Assembly: GCF_030546645.1 (NCBI RefSeq)
Contig: NZ_JAUOTO010000013.1
Span: 62,001-126,000, forward strand
Origin: Flavitalea plasmicola
Lineage (GTDB): Bacteria; Bacteroidota; Bacteroidia; Chitinophagales; Chitinophagaceae
DNA: 64,000 bases
Direction of reading: 5' to 3'
Shown here: positions 24,950 to 34,989 of the stretch, in pieces
How positions within the stretch are numbered: position 1 is the stretch's first letter
Layout of the letters: each line of letters begins with the position of its first letter
Translations under genes and position numbers: made by a program
Notes under the pieces: model-generated
What the model was told of the DNA's origin: nothing
Databases searched by the model: none
What the model saw: the letters and a program-made list of their open reading frames with translations, nothing else

Positions 24950-26047
24950 ATGAGCTCAACAACACCCGAACAAACAAAAAAGGTTAGAATTCTTGTAGTA
25001 GGCTGTGGTAATATGGGCGCATCCCATGCCACCGCCTATCACGAGCTCGACGGCTTCGACATCGTCGGTCTCGTCTCCACAGGTGACAGCAAGGCAACGC
25101 TCAACGCGACGCTGGGCGGCCACTACTCCTTATTCGATGATTATGCACAGGCATTGGCAGCCACCCGCCCTGATGCCGTCTGTATCTCCACTTACCCGGA
25201 TACCCATGAAAGCTTTGCCCTGGCTGCTTTCGATCAAGGCTGCCACGTCTTTATAGAGAAACCGCTGGCCGACACCGTCGAAGGCGCCACGCGCGTCGCA
25301 GAGGCCGCCTCCCGGGCCGGCAGGAAACTGGTGGTAGGATATATCCTGCGCCATCATCCTTCCTGGCAACGCTTCATCGAAATGTCCCGCGAACTGGGCA
25401 CTCCCCTGGTCATGCGCATGAACCTCAACCAGCAAAGCCAGGGAAGAATGTGGACCGTTCACCGCAATCTGATGAAAAGCCTCAGCCCCATCGTGGACTG
25501 CGGCGTCCACTACATCGACGTAATGTGCCAGATGACCCGCTCCCGGCCCCTGCAGGTCAGCGCCATCGGAGCCAGGCTCACCGAAGAGATCCCCGCCGGC
25601 AACTATAATTACGGCCAGCTCCAGATCCGATTTGAAAACGGATCGGTAGGCTGGTACGAAGCGGGATGGGGCCCCATGATCAGCGAAACGGCTTTTTTCG
25701 TCAAGGACGTCATCGGTCCCAAAGGTTCCCTGTCCATCGTAGCAAAACAGGCGGGCGCTTCCGGTAAATCCGATTCCATCGAAGCGCACACAAAGACAGA
25801 ATCCCTCCGCTACCATCGGGCTGACCTGGATGAAAAAGACAATTTCCGGTCGCCCGATTCCTGGATCAACCTGGAAGACGAACCCGGTCACCAGGAATTA
25901 TGCAATCGTGAACAACGCTTTTTTTTACGGGCCATCCAGGAAGATCTCGACCTGACCGACGCGACAGAAGACGCGATCGCCAGTCTGCGCATAGCCTTTG
26001 CCTGTGATACCTCCGTCCGCACCGGGCAGATCGTATTGCTGAAATAA
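24950..26047 (+). CDS. Gfo/Idh/MocA-family NAD(P)-dependent oxidoreductase
   Basis: 365 residues from the ATG at 24950; a GTG at 24932 in the same frame is an alternative start. The Rossmann motif is VVGCGNMGASHATAYHE near the N-terminus. The conserved EKPLADTVEGA follows, with the EKP lysine typical of the family. The C-terminal domain has DCGVHYIDVMCQM. Such enzymes oxidise or reduce sugars, inositols and related compounds using NAD(P). There is no signal peptide, so it is cytoplasmic. With the upstream ThuA protein it may belong to a sugar-conversion route; the substrate is not deducible. Confidence 0.92.
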   Translation: MSSTTPEQTKKVRILVVGCGNMGASHATAYHELDGFDIVGLVSTGDSKATLNATLGGHYSLFDDYAQALAATRPDAVCISTYPDTHESFALAAFDQGCHVFIEKPLADTVEGATRVAEAASRAGRKLVVGYILRHHPSWQRFIEMSRELGTPLVMRMNLNQQSQGRMWTVHRNLMKSLSPIVDCGVHYIDVMCQMTRSRPLQVSAIGARLTEEIPAGNYNYGQLQIRFENGSVGWYEAGWGPMISETAFFVKDVIGPKGSLSIVAKQAGASGKSDSIEAHTKTESLRYHRADLDEKDNFRSPDSWINLEDEPGHQELCNREQRFFLRAIQEDLDLTDATEDAIASLRIAFACDTSVRTGQIVLLK

Positions 26048-26051
26048 AAAA

Positions 26052-26084
26052 GGGCTGCCATCACCAGGCAGCCCCCTTCAGATT
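26052..26084. terminator. Bidirectional terminator between convergent genes
   Basis: An 8-bp perfect stem GGGCTGCC/GGCAGCCC (26052-26059, 26067-26074) has a 7-nt loop. The A-run on its left gives a strong T-tract for the minus strand, ending the large secreted-protein gene. The right flank gives a weaker T-rich tail for the plus strand. Confidence 0.85.
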
Positions 26085-26095
26085 ATTTTATAGTT

Positions 26096-29000
26096 CTACA
26101 GCACCAGCAACTTCGCTGTCGCCACGGCGCTGGATGTAGTCACCTTCACGGTATAGATCCCACGCAACCCATGCAGGCCCACCGGGATGACGGCTGTGCT
26201 CGGCAGTCCGCTGAGCTGCCTGACGACCGTCCCGTTGCCATCGATGATCTGGATGCTATACGCACCGTCTGCATTGGTCACGATCAGGTTGGTCGTCCCG
26301 ATCGCCGGGTTGGGAAGAATGAGCACTTTCAGCGGCGGTGCAAAATTCAGGCTCACCGTATTGGAAAGCGTGGAATGACCGATCGATTCGATCTCTTTCA
26401 GCCGGTAGTAGTTGGTACCTGGCAGGGGCAGGATATCCACAAAGCTATAGTCGGCAGTCGGGTCGGTGCTGTTCTTTGCCGGCACCAGGCCGATGGGCAG
26501 GAATAGCCTTCCGTCGAGGCTTTTTTGCACTTCGAACCATTTGGTTTTGTTCTCCGTGGTGGTGGTCCACTGCAACAGGGCCTTGTTCCCTTCTTTCACC
26601 GCGGTAAAGACCAGCGGTGGCTGCGCAGGCTGGGACCCCGGCGGTGTGAACGAATATTGGGTGAACACAGGGTAGTGGTCCGTCGTCGTGGTACCATAGT
26701 TGGCAACAAGGGTGGCGACATCGGAGCGTACCGTAGCCGAAGCGGGCAGATAATATCTGCTCATCGAATCGGTGAGGATCACATTATCGATCACGCTGGT
26801 GAAATTGACATCGGAATGTTGTCCGGCCGGACTCAACGGCTGGGTCGGGAAGGAATACAAGGCGGAATCCGTGATAGTGAATGCGCTCCAGGAAGTCACC
26901 GGCGGGTTGACCCCGGCAGTAATAGTCGTATTCAGGTCGTCATTGAAGTCGCCGAGGATCACCACATTGTCCGCCGGGTATTGTGCTTTCAGCAGCGAAT
27001 CCAACGCATTGGCGCCATTCGCGCGACGGCCATAGGCCGTGAGCACGGGCGCCGTGTTCGCTTTTGCATGGACGTTGATGAATCGGACGGTCCTGGTATT
27101 CGTCCCGCCGCGATTGTCGCTCAGGGTCACGTTGGCCGTGAGCATGTACGGGAATCGGCCGCTCGCCCAATCATTAAAATACCGCGTGGAAGGATCCAGC
27201 GGATTGGTCACACCCAGCGTAAGCAGCGAATCCGTACGGATCATCGAGATCTTCGTCGTATTATATACAAAGGCCAGCTTCTGCACCGCGATCAGCGAGT
27301 CCGCACCGCCCGGAACAAAAGGATTGGAATAGGATCCGTATTGGCCCACCACCACGGCATAGCCCGGCATCGTGGCTACGATGGAATCCAGGGCCTGCTC
27401 GTCGCAAACTTCTTCCAGGGCGTACAGGTCGGCATGCAGGCTGGGCAGGACAATGCCCACATTCTTTTTCTGCAGGGCCTTGTCAGTGGGGCCGAGGGTC
27501 GGGTCCGGGGTGCCGAACCAGTTCAGGTTCCAGTCGATCACGCTGAGCGTAGAGGCGGGATCGATGCTGTTCCCTTTGACGCTAACGACGGCCGTCGAGT
27601 CGGAGATGGTGACGAGCACCGAGTCGATCGACTGGCTGTTGGCGGCCGAAGGCCGGAAGCGCACGAACACGGGTACCGGAGTATTATTGGCCGTTGCCGC
27701 GTTCAGCGACACGGAATCGCCGAAATGTACGCTGTCTGTCGAAATACTAAAGTTGCCGGAAGAGGTGACCGTGATATTTCCGATAAGATCATTGCCTGTA
27801 ACCACCAGTCTCTGTACGGCGGAGGCGCCGGCCGCAACATACCCGAATTCCAGGTTATTCGTACTCAGCGTAAGGCTCGGAGGTGGCGGCGTCAGTGAAT
27901 TGATCAGGCTGATGTCGTCCAGTGTCCAGCGGGATCCGTCCTGCGCTGTAGACGTATATACATAGGCGATATATACACTCGAATCCTTGAAGGCGGACAG
28001 GTTGATAGGGACGGTCTGCGTCCATACATCGGATGCCTGACTGGGGAATTTTCCATTCAGGTCTGTCCAGTGGGCAAGAGAAGGATCGCCGGATCCCGTA
28101 TAATCCGTGGATATTTTCAGCGTCAGCGGGGCGCCGGCAAATGCATTGCGGCTCCAATAACGCAGCAAAGGATAGGTGGTTCCGCTGAGGTCGAACTTCG
28201 GCGTGATGAGCCAATCCTGGTTGGCATGGTCGACGCCACTGGCAAATCCGTTGATCTGCACGGCATGTCCGGATGGCGTGGTTCCTGCGGGAGCCGTACT
28301 GTCCCTGCCGAAAGGAGTGCAATCCCACACCTGGTCGCCTGTTACGCTAAAGGCGGTGAACCCGTTAGGCAACTGGCCGCTGCCGAGGCAGCTGTCAAAA
28401 CTGGTGGTGAAAGGCAGCGGCTGGGCGATAGTGTTATTAAAAGTGCTGAAGGTCCAGGCGTCATTGTTCGTCAATCCTGCAAAACTGTTGCCGAAGACAT
28501 CCACGAAGGCGCCTGCCGATATACGGATCGAATAGGTATTACCCCCCGACAACGGCAGATGGAAGGTGACGGAATCATTGCTGACCACGACGCGGGCATC
28601 GCTTACGGCGATGGGCGTGCCGTCTACGGCATTGGTCACCAGGGTGACGCTCCCGCTGGCTTTGAAAATGGGTTTGCTGAACACCAGCACCGGGACAATG
28701 CTGGACGGGATATTGCTTGCATGGTTGACAGGTACGAGGGTCTGTACCGCAGGCGGCGCAGTGGTAAAGGCGCTGTTCCGCGGGTTGGGCGTGCCTGCTA
28801 CAAGATCCGTGGCGTTATTGTTGGCATCCTGTCCGTCTGGAGTGCGCCGGTCCGCAGTGGAATTGGTCAGTGCCGGCGCGGGGGCGCCTTCGAAGCCCGT
28901 GGCGGTCGGTCCATATCCCACCAGGTCGATGACGGTGGACCCGGAAGGATTGGCCCCCGTTTGGGCTGCTGTGGAATTACTCAGGAGGATCTTGCCTGCC

Positions 29001-30208
29001 GTAGCGCTCATCGCGATGCCGCCCGTGACGTCCGGCGTTGGCAGCGGTGTGCTGGGGGTAGCGCCTGCCGACTCCGCCACCAGGAAGTACCCATGGGGGG
29101 GAATGGTTCCCGCCAGGGAGGTCACCTGCCAGGAAGCACCGGTTGCAGCGGCATATTGAACGCTCCAGCCGTTGAGGTTCACGGTGGTATCGTCGTCATT
29201 GAAAAGCTCGATAAAATCGTTGGAGAAGGCCGAACCGGAGTTGCCGCCCCCACCATAGACCTGGTTGACGACGACTTTTGCCGCTGGTGCTGTCACAGCG
29301 CCGGATAGCAACACCGTTTGCGAATCTGCTCCGGCAGAATGCAGCGCCAGGAACCCATTCACGGTCCCCGCTGGTGCGCTTGCACTGAGCCTTACCAGGA
29401 TGGGCGTGTCGGCCACCGTCCCACCGTGCTGGGGCAGCGTGAAGGAAGTGGAGTAAGCATTGCCATCTCCCGAAATTTCGTAACCCCCGGAAACGACGGC
29501 AGTGATGTCGGCAGTTAGATTGACGCCACCGATGTGTACCGCTTGCGCAGCGGACGGACTTCCGGATAGTGCATTGAAGGACAAGGAAGAAGGCGTCACT
29601 GTCAGCGTGGGCGAAGGTACATTGCCGGAGGTGGTAACGAGGACGCTGAGATCGTCGACGCGCCAGTTAGCAGTATTCTTCGACGCATTCCCTGCGCCAT
29701 TATAGGCATAGAGGCGGAAAGTGATCGCCTGCCCCGGGGCGCCGCCGACGGACAACGCATTGCTGAGAAGGGCCCATGTACTATTGTTGACCAGCGTGGA
29801 AGAGGCGGCCGCCGTAGCAAAATTATCAAGGCTGGTGCGAACTTCATAAGCTTGAGGCCCCGTGCTGGTACTCCGGCTTCCGAAATTGATCTGGCTGACG
29901 GTGATGGCCACGCCCGCGACGGGTGTCAACGTCCATTCGAAATAAGTGGTAGTGTCCGGTCTGAAAGTCCCCACATTGGCCGCGGCGCCGGCATTATTGC
30001 CACCGGTAGCGCCGGTATACCCCGACGAAGCAGAGGTGGTGGTCAGCAGCGTGGTTGTGCCGTTGTTGTTACCCTGTACGACAGCCGAGACGGAAACCCC
30101 GGCAGGGACGCCGGACAGAGGAGTGGCGGAAGAAAAATCCCAGACGATCTGGGCATAGGACATGGCTGGCAATAAAAAGCCCAGGACTAATAGGTAAAGT
30201 TTTCTCAT
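26096..30208 (-). CDS. Large secreted protein with lamin-tail and DNase I-like domains, T9SS-type C-terminus
   Basis: 1370 residues from the ATG at 30208. A signal peptide (MRKLYLLVLGFLLPAMSYAQ) is followed by a beta-rich ligand-like domain. Near residue 315 lies a lamin-tail domain (SNDFIELFNDDDTTVNLNGW). Next come an Ig-like segment (NIPSSIVPVLVFSKPIFKAS) and a choice-of-anchor/MAM-like part. From about residue 900 there is an endonuclease/exonuclease/phosphatase domain with the key positions IDWNLNWF, YALEEVCDEQ, INVHAKA, VVILGDFNDDL and TTDHYPVF. The end (SIQIIDGNGTVVRQL, GIYTVKVTTSSAVATAKLLV) matches a type IX secretion type A sorting domain. It is probably an extracellular nuclease; phosphodiesterase or phosphatase activity is the alternative. 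Confidence 0.87.
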   Translation of the reverse strand: MRKLYLLVLGFLLPAMSYAQIVWDFSSATPLSGVPAGVSVSAVVQGNNNGTTTLLTTTSASSGYTGATGGNNAGAAANVGTFRPDTTTYFEWTLTPVAGVAITVSQINFGSRSTSTGPQAYEVRTSLDNFATAAASSTLVNNSTWALLSNALSVGGAPGQAITFRLYAYNGAGNASKNTANWRVDDLSVLVTTSGNVPSPTLTVTPSSLSFNALSGSPSAAQAVHIGGVNLTADITAVVSGGYEISGDGNAYSTSFTLPQHGGTVADTPILVRLSASAPAGTVNGFLALHSAGADSQTVLLSGAVTAPAAKVVVNQVYGGGGNSGSAFSNDFIELFNDDDTTVNLNGWSVQYAAATGASWQVTSLAGTIPPHGYFLVAESAGATPSTPLPTPDVTGGIAMSATAGKILLSNSTAAQTGANPSGSTVIDLVGYGPTATGFEGAPAPALTNSTADRRTPDGQDANNNATDLVAGTPNPRNSAFTTAPPAVQTLVPVNHASNIPSSIVPVLVFSKPIFKASGSVTLVTNAVDGTPIAVSDARVVVSNDSVTFHLPLSGGNTYSIRISAGAFVDVFGNSFAGLTNNDAWTFSTFNNTIAQPLPFTTSFDSCLGSGQLPNGFTAFSVTGDQVWDCTPFGRDSTAPAGTTPSGHAVQINGFASGVDHANQDWLITPKFDLSGTTYPLLRYWSRNAFAGAPLTLKISTDYTGSGDPSLAHWTDLNGKFPSQASDVWTQTVPINLSAFKDSSVYIAYVYTSTAQDGSRWTLDDISLINSLTPPPPSLTLSTNNLEFGYVAAGASAVQRLVVTGNDLIGNITVTSSGNFSISTDSVHFGDSVSLNAATANNTPVPVFVRFRPSAANSQSIDSVLVTISDSTAVVSVKGNSIDPASTLSVIDWNLNWFGTPDPTLGPTDKALQKKNVGIVLPSLHADLYALEEVCDEQALDSIVATMPGYAVVVGQYGSYSNPFVPGGADSLIAVQKLAFVYNTTKISMIRTDSLLTLGVTNPLDPSTRYFNDWASGRFPYMLTANVTLSDNRGGTNTRTVRFINVHAKANTAPVLTAYGRRANGANALDSLLKAQYPADNVVILGDFNDDLNTTITAGVNPPVTSWSAFTITDSALYSFPTQPLSPAGQHSDVNFTSVIDNVILTDSMSRYYLPASATVRSDVATLVANYGTTTTDHYPVFTQYSFTPPGSQPAQPPLVFTAVKEGNKALLQWTTTTENKTKWFEVQKSLDGRLFLPIGLVPAKNSTDPTADYSFVDILPLPGTNYYRLKEIESIGHSTLSNTVSLNFAPPLKVLILPNPAIGTTNLIVTNADGAYSIQIIDGNGTVVRQLSGLPSTAVIPVGLHGLRGIYTVKVTTSSAVATAKLLVL

Positions 30209-30399
30209 GGACAAAACAGTTAATATTTACAAGGAATGTGTTTAATTACATAAATCTATCGAATTCACCGGAAAACAAAAACATCTTTGCTTAAAAGTAA
30301 ATCATACATCAAAATCCGCTGTTTTTCCCATCAGAATTTCTCCATCGAATTATCAACTTATTCGAACTTTACACTGTTATAACCACTAAAATCACGAAT

Positions 30400-31221
30400 A
30401 TGAGCACGATCAAAGTAAAGGACGGTACAGAAATTTTCTACAAGGATTGGGGAACAGGGCAACCCATTGTTTTTCATCATGGTTGGCCGCTATCAGGAGA
30501 CGACTGGGATGGGCAAATGATGTTTTTCCTCAATCAGGGATTCCGGGTTATCGCCCATGATCGCAGAGGACATGGAAGATCTACCCAGACTGTCAACGGG
30601 AATGATATGGATACCTATGCGGCAGATGTGGCTGAGCTGGCCCAGGCCCTCGATCTGAAAGATGCAATACACGTTGGTCACTCCACCGGTGGCGGAGAAG
30701 TGATCCGGTATGTTGCAAAACACGGCAAAGGCCGGGTCGCCAAAGCAGTGTTGATCAGTGCGGTCCCTCCGATAATGGTTCAAAATAAGAACAACCCGGA
30801 AGGCATCCCTTTGTCTGTATTCGATGAGATCCGCGAGAACACGGCAACCAAACGGGCGCAATACTACCAGGATTTCACCATGCCCTTTTATGGATACAAC
30901 CGCCCGGGGGCTAAAATATCCCAGGGTATCAGGGATAATTGGTGGCGCCAGGGTATGATGGGCGGAATAAAAGCGCAATACGATTGTATTAAAGTTTTTT
31001 CCGAAACAGATTTTACAGAGGACCTGAAAAGCGTGGATATACCGGTACTTATTCTACATGGAGAAGACGACCAGATCGTACCTTTCCCCATTTCCGGTGC
31101 AAAGTCCATAAAGCTCCTGAAAAAAGGAAAGCTTATTTCATACCCGGGTTTCCCACATGGAATGCCCGCGACTGAAGCCGCAACCATCAATGCAGACCTC
31201 TTAGCTTTTATCAAATCCTAG
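30400..31221 (+). CDS. Alpha/beta-hydrolase, non-heme chloroperoxidase type
   Basis: 273 residues. The nucleophile elbow is GHSTGG (Ser95), the oxyanion region is HHGWPLSGDDW, the acid is in HGEDDQIVPF (about residue 225) and the histidine is in FPHGMP (about 254). The arrangement and length fit the cofactor-free haloperoxidase/esterase group. These act as esterases and, with organic acids, as perhydrolases that halogenate. No signal peptide is present. It stands alone with a terminator-like hairpin behind it. The natural substrate is unknown. Confidence 0.93.
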   Translation: MSTIKVKDGTEIFYKDWGTGQPIVFHHGWPLSGDDWDGQMMFFLNQGFRVIAHDRRGHGRSTQTVNGNDMDTYAADVAELAQALDLKDAIHVGHSTGGGEVIRYVAKHGKGRVAKAVLISAVPPIMVQNKNNPEGIPLSVFDEIRENTATKRAQYYQDFTMPFYGYNRPGAKISQGIRDNWWRQGMMGGIKAQYDCIKVFSETDFTEDLKSVDIPVLILHGEDDQIVPFPISGAKSIKLLKKGKLISYPGFPHGMPATEAATINADLLAFIKS

Positions 31222-31226
31222 TAAAT

Positions 31227-31280
31227 AAAAGACCTTCAATTCATCGGACAGGTGCATAACCTTGCACTCGTCTTTTTTTT
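31227..31280 (+). terminator. Terminator-like hairpin after the chloroperoxidase gene
   Basis: Arms AAAAGAC (31227-31233) and GTCTTTT (31270-31276) are followed by a run of T's, with an inner GTGCA/TGCAC stem. It is a plausible compound terminator for the plus strand. Confidence 0.5.
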
Positions 31281-31298
31281 ACCCCTTCACCAACGTAA

Positions 31299-31330
31299 TT
31301 GAACGATAACTTTATAAGTTCCTATCTTAG
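31299..31330 (+). promoter_or_regulatory. Possible sigma-A promoter of the aldo/keto reductase gene
   Basis: A TTG at 31299-31301 and TATCTTAG at 31323-31330 resemble the Bacteroidota -33 (TTG) and -7 (TAnnTTTG) elements, 21 bp apart, with the ATG 22 bp downstream. The -7 match is imperfect. Confidence 0.4.
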
Positions 31331-31351
31331 CACCCAGTAACAATTTTGAAC

Positions 31352-32377
31352 ATGAAGTACAAATTACTGGGACGGAGTGGCCTGAAAGTATCCGAATTAT
31401 GCCTGGGGACGATGGGATTTGGCACCGAGGCAGGCTGGGGCGCCGATAAGGACACCAGCTTCGCGATCATGGACGCCTTTGCCGGCGCCGGCGGCAACTT
31501 TTTGGACACCGCCAATGTTTACAAGCTGGGCACCAGTGAAAAGATCATTGGCGAGTTCATCCACCCCCGCGACCGCGATTATTTTGTCATCGCTACGAAA
31601 TATTCGCTGAAGGATAACACGACCAATCCGAATGCCAGCGGCAATAACCGGAAGAACATGATGCGCAGCGTCGAGCAAAGCCTCCGACGGCTGCAAACAG
31701 ATTTCATCGACGTACTGTACCTCCACATCTGGGATGATCTTACCCCCATCGACGAAGTGTTGCGGGGGATCGATGACCTCATTCGCCAGGGCAAGGTCAA
31801 TTATGCCGCCATCAGCGATACGCCGGCCTGGATCGTAAGCAAAGGGAATACCCTGGCCGAACTGATGGGCTGGAGCCAGTTCATCACGCTGCAAGTCGAA
31901 TACAGCCTCCTGCAACGCACGCCGGAGCGGGATCTGATACCCATGGCTAAGCACTATAATATGACCGTCACGCCCTGGGCCCCTCTGGCCGGCGGCGCCC
32001 TGACAGGAAAATACCTCAGGGGCGAACAAGGCCGCATCAAGCCGGAAAGCAACCGCCGTGACGACAACAGCACACGTATAACACGGGAAGTAATGGCGAT
32101 CGCTGACAAACTGGGGGTAGAGCCCAGTCATATTGCGCTGCAATGGACCCGCCAGCAAGGCTTCGAATGCATCCCCATCGTAGGCGCCACCGCTGTGAAA
32201 CAATTGGAGCAAAATCTCAAAACGATCGACCTCCTCATTCCCGGTGACGACATCGAAAAGCTGAACGAGGTCAGTGCCATCGACCTGGGCTTTCCCGGCA
32301 AGTTCTTCAAAGAAGAAGGCGTACGCCAGAATAATTTTGGAGGATTTTATCACCAGATCATTCCCCGGAATCAGTAA
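31352..32377 (+). CDS. Aldo/keto reductase
   Basis: 341 residues from the ATG at 31352. The catalytic tetrad is readable: Asp and Tyr in FLDTANVYKLGTSE, Lys in IATKYSLKD, and His in VLYLHIWDD. The C-terminal NADP-binding region includes GVEPSHIALQWTRQQGF and PIVGATAVKQLEQNL. It reduces aldehydes or ketones with NADPH in the cytoplasm; the subgroup (YajO/voltage-gated-channel-beta-like) cannot pin down a substrate. A small secreted protein gene begins 23 bases after the stop and may be co-transcribed. Confidence 0.94.
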   Translation: MKYKLLGRSGLKVSELCLGTMGFGTEAGWGADKDTSFAIMDAFAGAGGNFLDTANVYKLGTSEKIIGEFIHPRDRDYFVIATKYSLKDNTTNPNASGNNRKNMMRSVEQSLRRLQTDFIDVLYLHIWDDLTPIDEVLRGIDDLIRQGKVNYAAISDTPAWIVSKGNTLAELMGWSQFITLQVEYSLLQRTPERDLIPMAKHYNMTVTPWAPLAGGALTGKYLRGEQGRIKPESNRRDDNSTRITREVMAIADKLGVEPSHIALQWTRQQGFECIPIVGATAVKQLEQNLKTIDLLIPGDDIEKLNEVSAIDLGFPGKFFKEEGVRQNNFGGFYHQIIPRNQ

Positions 32378-32399
32378 CTTTAGTAGACAAATCAACAAA

Positions 32400-32885
32400 A
32401 TGCGACTACTACTGACGATACTTATTTCGGCGACCCTGGTTTCCGCAAAGGCGCAGTCGCATTTACCCATTACCCCCTACCCCTTGCATGACAGCGGCAA
32501 GCTGAATTACAAATGGCAATTAAAGCCCTATGCCAGCCTGTCCGCAGGATATGTTTTTCTCAATGGCGGCATCTCCTATTTGTCCGCCCCTGTAGGACTA
32601 ATGCTGTTTCGCCCACTGAATAACAATGTCACCGCATTTGCGGGCCTTTCCGCCGCACCCACCGTTTTCAGTTTCAACCGGCTCTATACCTATCCCGCGC
32701 AAACCCCCTCCTACCCCGGGAACGGGTTTTCAAATCGCTACAACCTTGGCCTGAATGCCAGGGTGGAAGGCGGCCTGATCTACACAAACGATGCAAAGAC
32801 CTTTTCCATATCGGGCAGCTTTGGAGTGGAAAGAGGCAGCTATCCCGTGTATCCGGTTTACAGGGCGAATACAAAAAAGCAATGA
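32400..32885 (+). CDS. Small outer-membrane-like secreted protein
   Basis: 161 residues from the ATG at 32400, which begins a signal peptide (MRLLLTILISATLVSAKAQS). The mature part is rich in aromatic and amphipathic strands (WQLKPYASLSAGYVFLNGGI, GFSNRYNLGLNARVEGGLIY, SISGSFGVERGSYPVYPVY), typical of small outer-membrane beta-barrels or periplasmic proteins of Chitinophagaceae. No known domain is recognised. It directly follows the aldo/keto reductase. Confidence 0.7.
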   Translation: MRLLLTILISATLVSAKAQSHLPITPYPLHDSGKLNYKWQLKPYASLSAGYVFLNGGISYLSAPVGLMLFRPLNNNVTAFAGLSAAPTVFSFNRLYTYPAQTPSYPGNGFSNRYNLGLNARVEGGLIYTNDAKTFSISGSFGVERGSYPVYPVYRANTKKQ

Positions 32886-33021
32886 TCCGGGACTTTCCCC
32901 TCTTTACCCTGATATTCCTTTATTCTTGCGCAGATCTACCAACCAATTATGAGAATTAAATTCTTTCTTATATCTTGGAAAGTGATCAGGTCAGTATAAC
33001 CCGAAAACCATATATGATCCA

Positions 33022-34956
33022 ATGATTAACCAATCTTCTCTCGCTGAAAAGAGCGTTCTATTCCGGCGCATCCATAAGTTTACAATATGTTTCCTGCTGC
33101 TCCCACCACTATTCTGTAATGCTCAATTTACGGAAGTATCCATATTAGATGACGGCCTGGCCAAGCTGCAAAAAGGTAATTATTCCGCTGCCATTGGGCA
33201 GTTCGCAAAAGTGCTTGAACAATACCCTGAAAATTATGCGGCCAACCTGGGAATGGGCATTTCCTTGCGGGAGACTGGGCGGCTGGATTCCGCACTTTTG
33301 TATCTTGACCATGCCGTCAGGATCCAGCCAACTGCAGAATCCTATTTAAACAGAGCAGTGCTGTTTTATGTCGAAAAGGAAAAAGCAAAGGGAGAGAGAG
33401 ATGAGCAGACAGCCATGCGCATGCAGCCAGGTTCGGCGCGCATATATGAACTGCGGGGTTATTGCCTGTTGATAAAACAAGACTATGTGAAAGCCATCAC
33501 GGTTCTTGATTCAGCCATTTCGAAGGACAAAACCACTTATAAAGCATACGTAAATAAAGCATCTGCCTTAAGCAACCTGAAAAAATACGAGGAAGCGATT
33601 GCCGTACTCGACCGTGTGATCGAGCTCAACCCTGACTATTTGAATGCCTGGTACGACAGGGCTTATACTTATATGCTATCAGGGAACATGGAACAAGCCT
33701 TCGTCGATTGCAATAAGCTCATTGCGCTGGATGGCAAGAACATAGACGCCCTTCTTCTAAGAGCCGATATAAAAGACCGGTCCGGCGATGACGCAGCGGC
33801 GATGGAGGATTGCATGCAGGCCATAGCCATCGATCCCAACAACGCCAAAGCATACAATCTACGGGCTTTGACCAGGTTTGACGCACATGAATACCAGGAG
33901 ATCATTGCAGATTGTAATAAGGCTATTGCATTGAAACCTGATTATTATGACCCATATATTCAAAGAGGGGATGCGTATGATGATCTGGGAGACTTCGATA
34001 AGGCGATAGCGGATTATAAAAAAGCCATCTCGATCGATCCCACCAAACTCATAGCCTACCGGGAATGTGCGGCTTCCGTGGCACATAAGAATGATTATAA
34101 AGGCTCCCTCTATTATTTGAACAAGGGTTTACAGATCGAGCCGGACAATAAATATTTATTGGAGCATAAATATCAGATCCAGCGCTACACCGGTGAACCC
34201 ATGGGTGCGATTTCCACATTGGATCAATGCATAAAGCATTATCCAGACTCTCCAATGGCTTATAATATGGAAAAAGCCTATATATATGACTCCCTCCACG
34301 ACAACGCCAACGCATGCAAATTCGCTTTCGAGGCCTTGAAAGGCGGTCTGATAGACGGTCATGAATATATCACCGCCCATCCTTGCGCTGCCTACAAAAA
34401 GCAGCCATTGGTCCTGGCACAACCGTACATACTCCAGGCACAAAAGGAATATGCCATGGGAATGTTTAATGCCGAAATTGCATCCTTTACCAAGGCCTTG
34501 GCGCTACTGCCGGACTCCCCCACTCTCTACTACAATAGAGGCGCCGCCAAAAGAAAGCTCAATGATTTCTCAGGAGCCATTGGGGATTATAACAAGGCCA
34601 TCAGCCTGCGACCGGGATTCTCCGACGCGATTGCAGCCCGTGCAGTGGCAAAAGCATATCTGAATGATATCGAAGGTGCAAAGAAGGATTATCAGCTGCT
34701 CTTCAAGATCAATCCCGGTTACGCCATCGCGTATAATAACTATGCATCGATGATAGCCGAAACGGACGTTCCAGGGGCAATCGACTACCTGACAAAAGCC
34801 GTACATTATAATAAGAAGTATACATCGGCATATTTAATGCGGGGGAAACTCTATCAAAAACTCGGAAAAAAAGAAGAAGCATGCGCCGACCTTAAACAGG
34901 CAGAATCCCTCGGCTCGGACGATGCCAAGATCGAACGGATGGTCTACTGTAAATAA
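33022..34956 (+). CDS. Secreted tetratricopeptide-repeat protein
   Basis: 644 residues. A hydrophobic signal (FTICFLLLPPLFCNAQ) lies after about 20 basic and polar residues. At least 13 TPR motifs fill the rest, for example KYEEAIAVLDRVIELNPDYL, DFDKAIADYKKAISIDPTKL and DFSGAIGDYNKAISLRPGFS. TPR superhelices bind peptides or scaffold complexes; this one should act in the periplasm or at the envelope. No enzymatic domain is attached. A second possible ATG lies 14 codons downstream of none: the next in-frame methionine is far inside, so this start is kept. Confidence 0.88.
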   Translation: MINQSSLAEKSVLFRRIHKFTICFLLLPPLFCNAQFTEVSILDDGLAKLQKGNYSAAIGQFAKVLEQYPENYAANLGMGISLRETGRLDSALLYLDHAVRIQPTAESYLNRAVLFYVEKEKAKGERDEQTAMRMQPGSARIYELRGYCLLIKQDYVKAITVLDSAISKDKTTYKAYVNKASALSNLKKYEEAIAVLDRVIELNPDYLNAWYDRAYTYMLSGNMEQAFVDCNKLIALDGKNIDALLLRADIKDRSGDDAAAMEDCMQAIAIDPNNAKAYNLRALTRFDAHEYQEIIADCNKAIALKPDYYDPYIQRGDAYDDLGDFDKAIADYKKAISIDPTKLIAYRECAASVAHKNDYKGSLYYLNKGLQIEPDNKYLLEHKYQIQRYTGEPMGAISTLDQCIKHYPDSPMAYNMEKAYIYDSLHDNANACKFAFEALKGGLIDGHEYITAHPCAAYKKQPLVLAQPYILQAQKEYAMGMFNAEIASFTKALALLPDSPTLYYNRGAAKRKLNDFSGAIGDYNKAISLRPGFSDAIAARAVAKAYLNDIEGAKKDYQLLFKINPGYAIAYNNYASMIAETDVPGAIDYLTKAVHYNKKYTSAYLMRGKLYQKLGKKEEACADLKQAESLGSDDAKIERMVYCK

Positions 34957-34989
34957 TGACCCAATAGTAGAGCCGCCACCATAATTGAG

